DNA of 33,516 nt, taken from the IMG/VR virus record IMGVR_UViG_3300009494_000012, positions 1 through 33,516 of that record. One strand, 5' to 3'. The notes below the pieces were generated by a model that did not search any database, was not told where the DNA came from, and saw nothing but the letters and a program-made list of their open reading frames with translations. This DNA is from a virus. The translations under genes and the position numbers were made by a program. This document shows, one piece after another, positions 23,012-30,804 of the stretch (position 1 is the stretch's first letter; the number at the start of each line of letters is the position of its first letter).

Positions 23012-25071
23012 CTGGCGGTCCTCTCCTCCAGATCAACGAAAGTGATTTCCGGCAACTGCGCCCGGGTGACCGGGACTTTGATGCCGAAACCGCCTGGGGA
23101 GAAAGCAGTCAACTGACCGTCCTCGAACATGGCCCATTCTTTCGGGCCGAGGCGGACTCCGACGATCCAAGATCCAGAATGAATGACATCGTCGCCGAAC
23201 TTTCGCCGATAGACTCGATGAGGCTGATCGGACATCGCTGCGAGATAATCTTTTCTACTTGGATATTGCTCAACTGATGTTTCGACCAGCTGGGCGTCGG
23301 CTTTCTTTCCGTGCTGGATACCGATGACGCACGGACCAACTGCGTATTCGTGAGCTGTCTCTTCGACCATCGCTGGCGTCGGCCAATCTCCATGCGCGTC
23401 CTCTTCGGCGCCACTCGCCCCGTAAGGATCGAGCACGACACCGTAAACGATGCGTTTGATTGGATCGGATTTTGCGATGGAAACCGGCTCATTCTTTTTC
23501 TCCGCTTGCTCGGCCAGAACGTCGATGAATCGAGGTTTCTGTCCGGGCGCACCCCACACCAGAAATTCTGCTTTTTGAATTCTCAGCTCGCGTAGAACAT
23601 CTGCGAGGTCGTTTGTTTCGGCGATAGGCGTCTGATTTTTCGGCTTATCTATCAGCCACCGGCGCTTATCTCCAAAAGGTGCCGACAAAAGTAAGTATCG
23701 GCCCGAAAGGTTGTCGCCGTCAAGAAAAATCTCAACCGATTCGTTTTTTACCACTCCGAGCTGAAACGTCCCGGTGTCGTTCAAGAAGAATTTCTCGAAC
23801 TCATTTGCTTCTCCCGGCCCGCTGACGAAAGGCTTCTCGGATCCGACATCGAGCCATTCTTTCGGCGAATTCAGTTTCGGTGACACCTCCAACCTTTTTC
23901 TGACATCCCAATCGATCAAACGATCCTGGTGCTTCAACATCCGGTTGGAATCTGTTTTGCCCAAAGAAACAGCAAAACCGAAAAGATCGTCTTCTCCTTC
24001 GATACGCAGATCACCGTGAACGGCATGCTCCGTCTTCAACATCAGCTGCTCGTCGGTCATACCGATTTCATCTTCCGACAATCCAGACCAGTGATGTTGG
24101 TAGCTGAACCGCCCGGAGCCACTGCGCGGCATCTGCTTGTACCAATCGCCCATGTCCGGGCGAGAGTCGCCTTCGGATTCCGAAAGTTTCGTGGACAAGG
24201 CTTTGAAAATACGCTCCCTCTTTTCGATGAGTTCGCCGATCCGTTTGACCTTCCTAGCTACCTCGCCGGAATCTCCGAACCGCTCCACAGCAGACGGATG
24301 TGGTAAAACGAAATCCGCCCGGTCGCCCAGCTCCTTTGCCACAAGGCGCCCCAAGGCCACCATCACCGTCGGCGCGGCAGCATCCAGAACGCTGCGCTGC
24401 TCGTCACGCCACACTTCCAGCTCGGCATGCCTCGGTTCTCGGCGAGTGCCTTCCATCGATTTCAATACCTGAGGCACCAGCGCCGTCAACAGAACATCTT
24501 CCCGGGCCAGCCCCAGCGGCCGCAGATACTTCTCGACGAAACAGGCGCCGACCGCCCCAACTAAATGCTCGCCTCGAGCCCGCTCCATCGGATCCAAGCT
24601 CGCCTCGATGAACGCTACCTTCGGAGCTTCCGGCCCGGACGCCACTACTTCCGGCACTCCTCGTACAAGGTCGGTGTCGTGCTTTGTCAGAGCTTCGAAT
24701 TCTGCCGTGGCTTCTACTAAAGGCCCGGCCGACACGCCCAGCTTACGCCTGCCCATCTCCTTGCGAGTAACCAGGGCCGCACCAACGATGCTCTCCACGG
24801 GCTTCTTGGACTTCTTCGCGCTGGAGTACCAGCCGCCAAGTTGGCCCCAAACTTCACGGAGGTCGTCATCAGAAGCATCAGTGAGCCCGGCCGAAATCCC
24901 GACCAGGGCGATTTTCTCGACCGCCGATGGCACAAGTTTACGATGTGCCGACCGCCCACCCGACCTGGCCCGGGCAGAGGACATCAGCGAAGAGTACAAC
25001 CATCCCGGCAGATGCTTTTTCGTTTCGATCAGTAGCTCTTCTAAATATTCTCGTGCATTGTCTTTTGGCAT
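23008..25071 (-). CDS. XkdF-type prohead protease fused to UDG-like and LigD phosphoesterase-like domains
   Basis: A 687-residue protein. ATG 25071 is chosen since AGAAGGG lies 8 bases before it and it follows the upstream stop; the frame opens at 25164. Residues 1-130 are helical. Residues 152-279 resemble a family 4/5 uracil-DNA glycosylase fold: VAFIEASLDPMERARGEHLV-GAVG, PTVMVALGRLVAKELG, and LPHPSAVERF with the HPS motif; Fe-S cysteines are absent. Residues 325-477 resemble a LigD 3'-phosphoesterase-type barrel (TEHAVHGDLRIEGEDDLFGF, GDNLSGRYLLLSAPFGDKRR-WLIDKPKN). Residues 539-669 are the XkdF serine protease (RIVYGVVLDPYGASG, IQHGKK with His587, TAFSPGGFGIKV with Ser658). Only the protease role is firmly expected; the others may be structural relics or act on DNA. 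Confidence 0.8.
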   Translation of the reverse strand: MPKDNAREYLEELLIETKKHLPGWLYSSLMSSARARSGGRSAHRKLVPSAVEKIALVGISAGLTDASDDDLREVWGQLGGWYSSAKKSKKPVESIVGAALVTRKEMGRRKLGVSAGPLVEATAEFEALTKHDTDLVRGVPEVVASGPEAPKVAFIEASLDPMERARGEHLVGAVGACFVEKYLRPLGLAREDVLLTALVPQVLKSMEGTRREPRHAELEVWRDEQRSVLDAAAPTVMVALGRLVAKELGDRADFVLPHPSAVERFGDSGEVARKVKRIGELIEKRERIFKALSTKLSESEGDSRPDMGDWYKQMPRSGSGRFSYQHHWSGLSEDEIGMTDEQLMLKTEHAVHGDLRIEGEDDLFGFAVSLGKTDSNRMLKHQDRLIDWDVRKRLEVSPKLNSPKEWLDVGSEKPFVSGPGEANEFEKFFLNDTGTFQLGVVKNESVEIFLDGDNLSGRYLLLSAPFGDKRRWLIDKPKNQTPIAETNDLADVLRELRIQKAEFLVWGAPGQKPRFIDVLAEQAEKKNEPVSIAKSDPIKRIVYGVVLDPYGASGAEEDAHGDWPTPAMVEETAHEYAVGPCVIGIQHGKKADAQLVETSVEQYPSRKDYLAAMSDQPHRVYRRKFGDDVIHSGSWIVGVRLGPKEWAMFEDGQLTAFSPGGFGIKVPVTRAQLPEITFVDLEERTAR

Positions 25072-25087
25072 TTCCATCGCCCTTCTA

Positions 25088-26098
25088 CTACTTCGGTGCT
25101 CGTCCCAAGATCTCAGTACACACGCATCCAGGATGAGCCGGTGGCCCCACAAGAGGTCCGACATCTGAATCGTATGTTCCCTTCAAAGTTGTCTTCATGC
25201 CGTTCAGGTTCAAACAAATCTCGCACGGCGAATTCGGATTTGCGCTGGGAGGCTGCGTAACCCACTCCCGCTCCACCGAAGGCAACCCGCCCGATTCTTC
25301 CGCCACTATCCACGCATCCAGCCGACCCTGTGCCTGCGCCCGTATCGTCTCCGTGCGAGCGATCATCGTCGCCCGTTGCCCCAGCATCTTGGCTTGGTAT
25401 TTGCTGGTCAATGCCACCGCCCGCTCTTCCGCCATCCCAGCGTCCAGGTGTAACTGTTTACGCTTCATCGCCGCGCCCGCCTGGCGATCAGTCAATCCGA
25501 TATTGGACTTGATCTGCGCGATCATGTCCGTCGGCCGAATGCCCTGTTCCATCGCATCGCCGATGATGGCATTGACCATCTTCTTCTGTGTCTTGGTCAT
25601 CTGCTTCGCAAGGTCGAGCCCGTTTTGTTTGACCCATTTTAACGAGTACGGGTTTACCCCAACCGAGACATCGGCACGAGCTTTCTGGATGATGGTCACT
25701 TTCGCATCCGATGGCGGAAGTGCCGAGAATTTCAGCTTTACGCCGAACTGTTTGTTCAAGGCATCAGTGGCCTCGTCCCCTGCGGCCTGGACAACATCCA
25801 AGTACGCCGATTCCAGCTTGTCGTTGAACACCGCGACCGCGCCCTCGGCGGGATCGTCATCGAAATAAGGCAGGGTATTCAGTGCCCTGGACACCGACCC
25901 CGCCCGCCACTCCTTGAGAAATTCCGCCTCGACCTCCGGCGTGATCATGTCCCGGGCCACCTTCATGAACGACCGGATGAATTTCGTTTCATGCTCGGCT
26001 GCGATTTTGTAGCTGTCCTTCAAAGCCGCTTCAGGCAGGTAGACTTTTTGTCGAGCCTTCCAAATTCGGCGGGCCTTGTAGAGCTGGACTAGAGGCAT
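25088..26098 (-). CDS. Minor head protein, Mu F-like
   Basis: A 336-residue protein of the phage Mu F / SPP1 gp7 head morphogenesis family. The family core is in the C-terminal half: ATMIARTETIRAQAQGRLDA (ARTET at 247-251), then SPCEICLNLNG with Cys292 and Cys295, and GPPAHPGCVCTEILG with His322, Cys325 and Cys327. The N-terminal half is helical. The family protein binds the portal and joins the prohead before maturation. The ATG at 26098 has a poor ribosome site, six bases after the holin-like stop. Confidence 0.92.
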   Translation of the reverse strand: MPLVQLYKARRIWKARQKVYLPEAALKDSYKIAAEHETKFIRSFMKVARDMITPEVEAEFLKEWRAGSVSRALNTLPYFDDDPAEGAVAVFNDKLESAYLDVVQAAGDEATDALNKQFGVKLKFSALPPSDAKVTIIQKARADVSVGVNPYSLKWVKQNGLDLAKQMTKTQKKMVNAIIGDAMEQGIRPTDMIAQIKSNIGLTDRQAGAAMKRKQLHLDAGMAEERAVALTSKYQAKMLGQRATMIARTETIRAQAQGRLDAWIVAEESGGLPSVEREWVTQPPSANPNSPCEICLNLNGMKTTLKGTYDSDVGPLVGPPAHPGCVCTEILGRAPK

Positions 26099-26104
26099 GG
26101 TGAT

Positions 26105-26347
26105 TTATCGGTCGCTCGCCCCGTCGATAATGTCCATCACGGCGTCAGCCACTTCGGCTCCATCCTTGATCACGGCTGTTGCCGTCCCATGGTCGGCGAT
26201 ACCCTGGCCGATCAAGTACGTGCCCAAGATGCCCAGCACGGAATAGATGGTTCCATCATCGACCGGATGGCCGAACAGATCGTTGACGATCATGCCCACC
26301 GCCGCGATAGCAGCAAGGATCAGTTTTCTCGATTTCAGCGTTTTCAT
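26105..26347 (-). CDS. Holin-like small membrane protein
   Basis: An 80-residue protein. ATG 26347 is chosen since AAGGGAAG precedes it and it lies just after the upstream stop (TGAGATG). It has a basic start (MKTLKSRK), a first hydrophobic segment (LILAAIAAVGMIVNDLFG), a short loop (HPVDDG) and a second (TIYSVLGILGTYLIGQGIAD), then a soluble helix (GAEVADAVMDIIDGASD). This two-span arrangement with GQGIADHG recurs in small phage proteins annotated as putative holins. Its place between portal and F genes is unusual for lysis, so a head-assembly or membrane role cannot be excluded. Confidence 0.72.
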   Translation of the reverse strand: MKTLKSRKLILAAIAAVGMIVNDLFGHPVDDGTIYSVLGILGTYLIGQGIADHGTATAVIKDGAEVADAVMDIIDGASDR

Positions 26348-26348
26348 C

Positions 26349-26480
26349 TCAGCACTTCCCTTTCTTACCGCCCGTTTTGCTGCCAGTGCCCTTGCCGCCC
26401 TGGTTGCCCTTGCCTCCGCCACGTCCGTCTCTCGGTCCCGTTGATCCCTTGGGCGGACCACTTCCATCTCGCTTTGTCAT
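26349..26480 (-). CDS. Gly/Lys-rich micropeptide
   Basis: A 43-residue peptide, MTKRDGSGPPKGSTGPRDGR then a Gly/Lys run ending GGKKGKC. ATG 26480 has a strong AAAAGGAG and follows the portal stop after one base (TGACATG); its own stop is one base from the holin-like start. About half the residues are Gly or Lys/Arg. The peptide is certainly unstructured alone and could bind DNA or the acidic portal/capsid. Similar short basic peptides occur in phage head clusters, from memory. Function unknown. Confidence 0.72.
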   Translation of the reverse strand: MTKRDGSGPPKGSTGPRDGRGGGKGNQGGKGTGSKTGGKKGKC

Positions 26481-26481
26481 G

Positions 26482-27906
26482 TCATTCTCCTTTTGTTTTC
26501 GGGGTGCTCGTGCCTCGCATGGGCGCCCGGTTCTGTCTATGTGTGCGACCCCCCGCCAGCCTGGCCTTCCGGACACCTTTTGTCGTATCAGGCGGCAGGT
26601 TCATCTCGCCTTCGGTTGGTTCTTCAGGGATCGGCAGACCCGCTATTTCCAGTAGCCGCCGATCTAGCGCTTCATCTTCGGGCAACTTCCCAGCGTTGGC
26701 CAAAGCCGTCACGTACAAGGCCATCTCGGCCAGGGCCGGAGTTTCGATGTCACCCGCCACCAGCTCAGGCCAAAGCTCGGGTGGAATTCCGTTCAGCTGC
26801 ATCAACGACGCCACCCCGAATCGATTAAACGTGGAAGCGATGATACCCAAAATCGCCCCGAGCGCCATCGCAAACAAATCCGTCTGAGAACTAGCCAGGG
26901 CAAACGACCCTACCGAACTCATGCCCAGCTGAACAAACTGCGCCACCATCGACTGCAGAATGCCGATCTTGTAGTACAGCTTCGTGGCGTTCGTATCGAT
27001 CTGCCTGCTGCCTCCAGTAGTCAGCAGCTTCAGCTTGTACCCGGTGGGCTTGGCGTCCTGGTCCAACTCGGCAGGAATCATGGCGAACTCCCGCTCGTCC
27101 CGCTTCAACTTGGATAGCATGTCTTCCAGCTGCGTCCGCAATGCCCGCTGATCGGAGTCCGCCGTTGTCGCAAGTATCTCGATCGGGACCTCCATCGTCA
27201 GAAGCCCAGTCATGTCGCGCTCGATGCCTATCGCCTCGATGTTCGAAATGCGCTTCAAGTAAAACCAATCGGTGACCGCATTCCGCAGTAGGGACCGACC
27301 TTCCGGGTTGTTCTTCGTGACTTCCGTCCGGAACAACACCGCCTTTTCGATAGGGATAAACGCCTCTTTTCCGCTGGCCAGATCCGACTGGTGCATCCCG
27401 GCCAGCCCACCCTCTTCGTCGAACTCCCACCGATCCAAGGTGTCCTGTGCCCGCAACGCAAACTTCCGCCAGCCGATCTTGCCGTCGCTGTACTTGCTCC
27501 GCATCGAGGTGTCCTTCTCGTCTGGGCCACGCCGAATCTTGTAGACCTTTTCGAAGTAGCTCCAACCGTATTGGAGCATGGACAACACTTCGCTGACCGT
27601 GTCTTCCCACGTCGTGCTCATATCCAGCAGGCACTCTTCTAAGAACTGCGCGGCGTCCAACGCGAGCGGTGTCTCGTCTGCCGGCTCGGCGCGCCATTCC
27701 ACCTGCCGCACCAAAGCCTTGATGATGTACAGCACCGCACCAATGGTACTGCTGTTGTCGGCCATCTCGCGGTATGTCTTAACCCCTTCCTGCCCCTTCA
27801 ACCGACGCAGAAATTCCTCGTCCACAGTGCCGTATGATTGTTTCAGTCCGGAAAACCCCGTGACGCTAAGGTCGACTTTGGGCGTGTCATTTTTCTTTTT
27901 AGCCAT
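26482..27906 (-). CDS. Portal protein, DUF935/Mu gp29-like
   Basis: A 474-residue protein following the large terminase (stop TAG directly before ATG). Characteristic stretches are YREMADNSSTIGAVLYIIKA, WRAEPADETPLALDAAQFLE, QYGWSYFEKVYKIRRGPDEK, and the helical stem region DQRALRTQLEDMLSKLKRDE. This is the DUF935 pattern of Mu-like portals, which make the dodecameric DNA channel and dock the terminase. The C-terminal 60 residues are basic (RKARLAGGRTHRQNRAPMRG). Length fits the family. Confidence 0.93.
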   Translation of the reverse strand: MAKKKNDTPKVDLSVTGFSGLKQSYGTVDEEFLRRLKGQEGVKTYREMADNSSTIGAVLYIIKALVRQVEWRAEPADETPLALDAAQFLEECLLDMSTTWEDTVSEVLSMLQYGWSYFEKVYKIRRGPDEKDTSMRSKYSDGKIGWRKFALRAQDTLDRWEFDEEGGLAGMHQSDLASGKEAFIPIEKAVLFRTEVTKNNPEGRSLLRNAVTDWFYLKRISNIEAIGIERDMTGLLTMEVPIEILATTADSDQRALRTQLEDMLSKLKRDEREFAMIPAELDQDAKPTGYKLKLLTTGGSRQIDTNATKLYYKIGILQSMVAQFVQLGMSSVGSFALASSQTDLFAMALGAILGIIASTFNRFGVASLMQLNGIPPELWPELVAGDIETPALAEMALYVTALANAGKLPEDEALDRRLLEIAGLPIPEEPTEGEMNLPPDTTKGVRKARLAGGRTHRQNRAPMRGTSTPKTKGE

Positions 27907-29337
27907 CTAAATACTCCAGGGACTTGGGCGGGCGCCGCTTGTAGGCAGGGCAAATTTGAAATTCTGGGTACGTTTAGACAATCGGGCCAGTGCCATTGTC
28001 ATGGAGTCGACCTGGTCGTCGTTGACTGCGTTCGGGAAGTTGACCGCCTCTTCGATAAAGTCGTTAGCCCACGGCGCCACTGACTGCTCGGGGATCCACA
28101 CATTGCCCGATTCGATGAGGCCCGACACCGCCACAAGTCTGGCTTCCTTGCTGCCCATAGGACGTTGGCCAATGATGCCTGGGATTTTATCCGAGAGCAT
28201 AGAGATCGCGGCGTGTCCATTGGCGGCTTCCTCGACTATCTTGGCGGTGGCGCCCGGCCATTTTTTCGTTAATCGTTCAATTGCTCGTAACGTACTCGGA
28301 AAATCTAACTTATCACGGACCAGGTCCGCAAGGTAAAAATCCGCACCCTTCCGTCCCCACACCTCGCCGACGACGAAAGACGAACCGAGCGCCTTGAACG
28401 TCAGATCCCACGATTGAATCAGCTCATCGAACTGTTCCGGTAGCTCTTTGTACCGCTGGAACCAATTCCGCTTAACGATCCCACCCTCTAACGGCGCGGG
28501 TCTCTGCTGGTAAAGACCGGCGAACATATACGACGACATGGACTTTTTCGTCTGCTTGAGTACCTCGGCCGAGAACCGTTCTGGACAAAGCGCCTCGCCG
28601 AGTTCACGACCAAGCGGATCATTCTCTTCCGCCAGCGCAGGCAAGCTGATCACTTTCCAGTCGTCCTCATGATCAGACATGAGGTACCCGCTCAAATCTC
28701 CTTCGTGCCAGCGAGTTTGGATCACCACAATGGAGGCCCCCGGCTCGCGGCGGCTGTAGAACGTGGCGTTGAACCAGTCAATCGTCTTGCGGCGGAATAC
28801 CGGAGACAAAGCTTCCTCCCAGTCCTTGTGCGGGTCGTCGATGATGAGCAAGTTCCCACCCTCGCCCGTGATACCGGCGCCAACACCAACCGAAATCATG
28901 CCGCCACCATCCGTCATTTGCCAATCTCCCGCCGATCCGTGCTCCTTCGAAATCTGAACACGGGACTCCGGATGCCTGTCCAGATGGTCCCTGACCTTAC
29001 GCCCCCACTTAGTGGCAAACCGACTTCCGTAGCTGCCCAAGATCACGCGCTGCTCAGGAAATAAATCCAAGTACCAGGCCGGCAACCAGAACGAAATGCC
29101 TTCGCTCTTGCCGTGTCTCGGTGGGGCGTTGATAATGATCCGGGCGTTGCCTTGTATGATCCGCTTCCGCACGTACTCCAGGACATAAGCGATCCATTCG
29201 AAGCGAATCCACAACCCGCCGCTCATCCGCGCGCCATAATCGGACGGAGACAGACGCCAGCCTTGAGACCCGATGATTGCCTGCTCTTCGGGGCTAATCT
29301 GAGTCACCTTCGTCCCGCAACGCTTCGGAAATCGCAT
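27907..29337 (-). CDS. terL: Terminase large subunit
   Basis: A 476-residue packaging motor. Walker A is NAPPRHGKS at 70-78, Walker B LLIIDDP at 163-169 with acidic residues following, and QTRWHEGDLSG (207-217) is the coupling region. The RNase H-like nuclease shows QSWDLTFK with Asp311, IVEEAANG with Glu369/Glu370, and NDDQVDSMTMAL with Asp441/Asp444. The annotated ATG 29337 has a weak ribosome site and overlaps terS by 44 bases; a GTG at 29307 after GGGACGAAG would shorten it by 10 residues. It belongs to the terminase_6-type group. Confidence 0.95.
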   Translation of the reverse strand: MRFPKRCGTKVTQISPEEQAIIGSQGWRLSPSDYGARMSGGLWIRFEWIAYVLEYVRKRIIQGNARIIINAPPRHGKSEGISFWLPAWYLDLFPEQRVILGSYGSRFATKWGRKVRDHLDRHPESRVQISKEHGSAGDWQMTDGGGMISVGVGAGITGEGGNLLIIDDPHKDWEEALSPVFRRKTIDWFNATFYSRREPGASIVVIQTRWHEGDLSGYLMSDHEDDWKVISLPALAEENDPLGRELGEALCPERFSAEVLKQTKKSMSSYMFAGLYQQRPAPLEGGIVKRNWFQRYKELPEQFDELIQSWDLTFKALGSSFVVGEVWGRKGADFYLADLVRDKLDFPSTLRAIERLTKKWPGATAKIVEEAANGHAAISMLSDKIPGIIGQRPMGSKEARLVAVSGLIESGNVWIPEQSVAPWANDFIEEAVNFPNAVNDDQVDSMTMALARLSKRTQNFKFALPTSGARPSPWSI

Positions 29338-29923
29338 CTACCAGTTCTGGATTCTCTACCAGCCTCTGAAGTGTAGCTCTTTCTTTCTCGACGTCAAAAA
29401 CGTGATGCTTCTCCTGGATGGTATCAGGCTCGCCCATGTTCAGCCGCTCCAGCTTGGTGCCGCTATCCATGAGCGCAGCAATCTCGCTCGGTTTCAGAAT
29501 CATCGCGCCACCAGCTACCCGGTTCTTCAGCTCGTTGTATAACTGCCTCGCACCCAGCGCACCAATTCCCTGCATGGATTTGGCAAGTTCGATGTGCCGA
29601 CGCTGCATTTCCTCCCGGGCATAAATGCGTTGTTCTCGAACTCGACGGTCCAACACCCGATCCCATGCCTCGACCCGCTTCCGCCATTGGTACCGGGTTG
29701 ATAGCTTCGCGTACCAGTCCCGGAGACTCTTGCCGCCCTTTCCGCCATACGTCTTCTGGTACAGCACAGAGGCGGCCGACTGAGATCGCTTACCCTCCAA
29801 GTTGCGGTAGAATACGAACGCCTGCCACGCCTTGTCTGGTTCTCCTGGCTGGCGATCGAACAACGGGATATCCTCAGCCAGCTCGAACTTCTTAGGTGGG
29901 TTTCTTTTCTTTAGTGTGACCAT
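29294..29923 (-). CDS. terS: Terminase small subunit
   Basis: A 209-residue protein just upstream of terL. N-terminal residues include FDRQPGEPDKAWQAFVFYRN, then a helix-turn-helix-like region (YGGKGGKSLRDWYAKLSTRY, QWRKRVEAWDRVLDRRVREQ), a coiled middle (REEMQRRHIELAKSMQG) and an acidic C-terminus. The E-x-x-x-A-W-x-A-F-x-x-Y-R and W-x-x-R-x-x-A-W-D patterns are frequent in phage small terminase proteins. It would recognise the packaging site. AGGA precedes the ATG, and the upstream stop is only 3 bases away. Confidence 0.85.
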   Translation of the reverse strand: MVTLKKRNPPKKFELAEDIPLFDRQPGEPDKAWQAFVFYRNLEGKRSQSAASVLYQKTYGGKGGKSLRDWYAKLSTRYQWRKRVEAWDRVLDRRVREQRIYAREEMQRRHIELAKSMQGIGALGARQLYNELKNRVAGGAMILKPSEIAALMDSGTKLERLNMGEPDTIQEKHHVFDVEKERATLQRLVENPELVDAISEALRDEGDSD

Positions 29924-29925
29924 GC

Positions 29926-30792
29926 CTATGTCCTGCTAACAATTTTCATCCCATACTCGTTCGGCTCGTCCGGGATTATAACACCATCCCTCCGTATCAG
30001 CCTGTTATTTTTGAACGGCCGGTAGTCAACACGATGGTGCCAGCGACCAAACTTCCAAACGAGCTTTGTTACGTCTGGATGCAAAGCAACCAGCGCCTCC
30101 GATTTTGGATATGTGCCCTCTTTCTCATAAAACTCTTCCGTGTTTCCCCCCTCGACATACTGCGTTGTCATCTTCAGCTGCAAAAAAGCATTGAACTGCG
30201 CTGTGCACCATCCCGCCTTGAGTATCCGAAGCGACAAATCGGTATCTTCGTTGTACCTGCTACGCCACCGAAACGGCACATCGTTTCGGATAAGGTTGCA
30301 AGAATAGACGCGGGTATTGAAAACGACCGGAGGTACCTTGTCTTTCCGCGAGGCAAACATGAAATAGTTCGGGCCCGCCGTTGCTATGTTCTTGTACCGT
30401 AAACAGAAATCCTCCATCACCTTGAACAGCGTGCCATCCTTTACCGGTATTTGCGAATTACGATTGAATCGATGGAATAGCCGAATGTTATCATCCATCA
30501 CCCAATGCCACCTGTGGCCGTTGGCGACAGCATGATCCCAAATAAAGTTTCGCGCCGGCCCTGCTCCCTTACTCTTGGTATCTCCAAGATCATCGCAAGT
30601 GTTATAATCTCGCTGGTATGTTTCATCGAGGACAAGCAGCTTTTTCTCATCCATCACCGCCGCGTAGTCATCGTGTTCCTGGTCTTCAACAACCACCAGG
30701 AACGGCACACCCATCAACTCTAGTACCTTCATAGTCATGCGGCTGTCAGCACGTCCCTTGGAAGGGATGTAGAGCGGGAACTGCGGGTTCAT
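29926..30792 (-). CDS. TET-associated-type glycosyltransferase (TAGT)
   Basis: A 288-residue GT-A-type glycosyltransferase. The N-terminal LYIPSKGRADSRMTMKVLEL followed by GVPFLVVVEDQEHDDYA is the hallmark of the TAGT family described in phages with modified 5-hydroxymethylpyrimidines. VMDDN at 98-102 supplies the metal/nucleotide-sugar Asp pair, and RYNEDTDLSLRI (179-190) gives the acceptor-site acidic pair. GPARNFIWDHA lies between, as in the family. It should add a sugar to an oxidised base in phage DNA. It sits directly between the radical SAM genes and terS, AAAGGA before the ATG. No TET/JBP oxygenase is in the window. Confidence 0.87.
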   Translation of the reverse strand: MNPQFPLYIPSKGRADSRMTMKVLELMGVPFLVVVEDQEHDDYAAVMDEKKLLVLDETYQRDYNTCDDLGDTKSKGAGPARNFIWDHAVANGHRWHWVMDDNIRLFHRFNRNSQIPVKDGTLFKVMEDFCLRYKNIATAGPNYFMFASRKDKVPPVVFNTRVYSCNLIRNDVPFRWRSRYNEDTDLSLRILKAGWCTAQFNAFLQLKMTTQYVEGGNTEEFYEKEGTYPKSEALVALHPDVTKLVWKFGRWHHRVDYRPFKNNRLIRRDGVIIPDEPNEYGMKIVSRT

Positions 30793-30804
30793 TATCGTCC
30801 TTTC

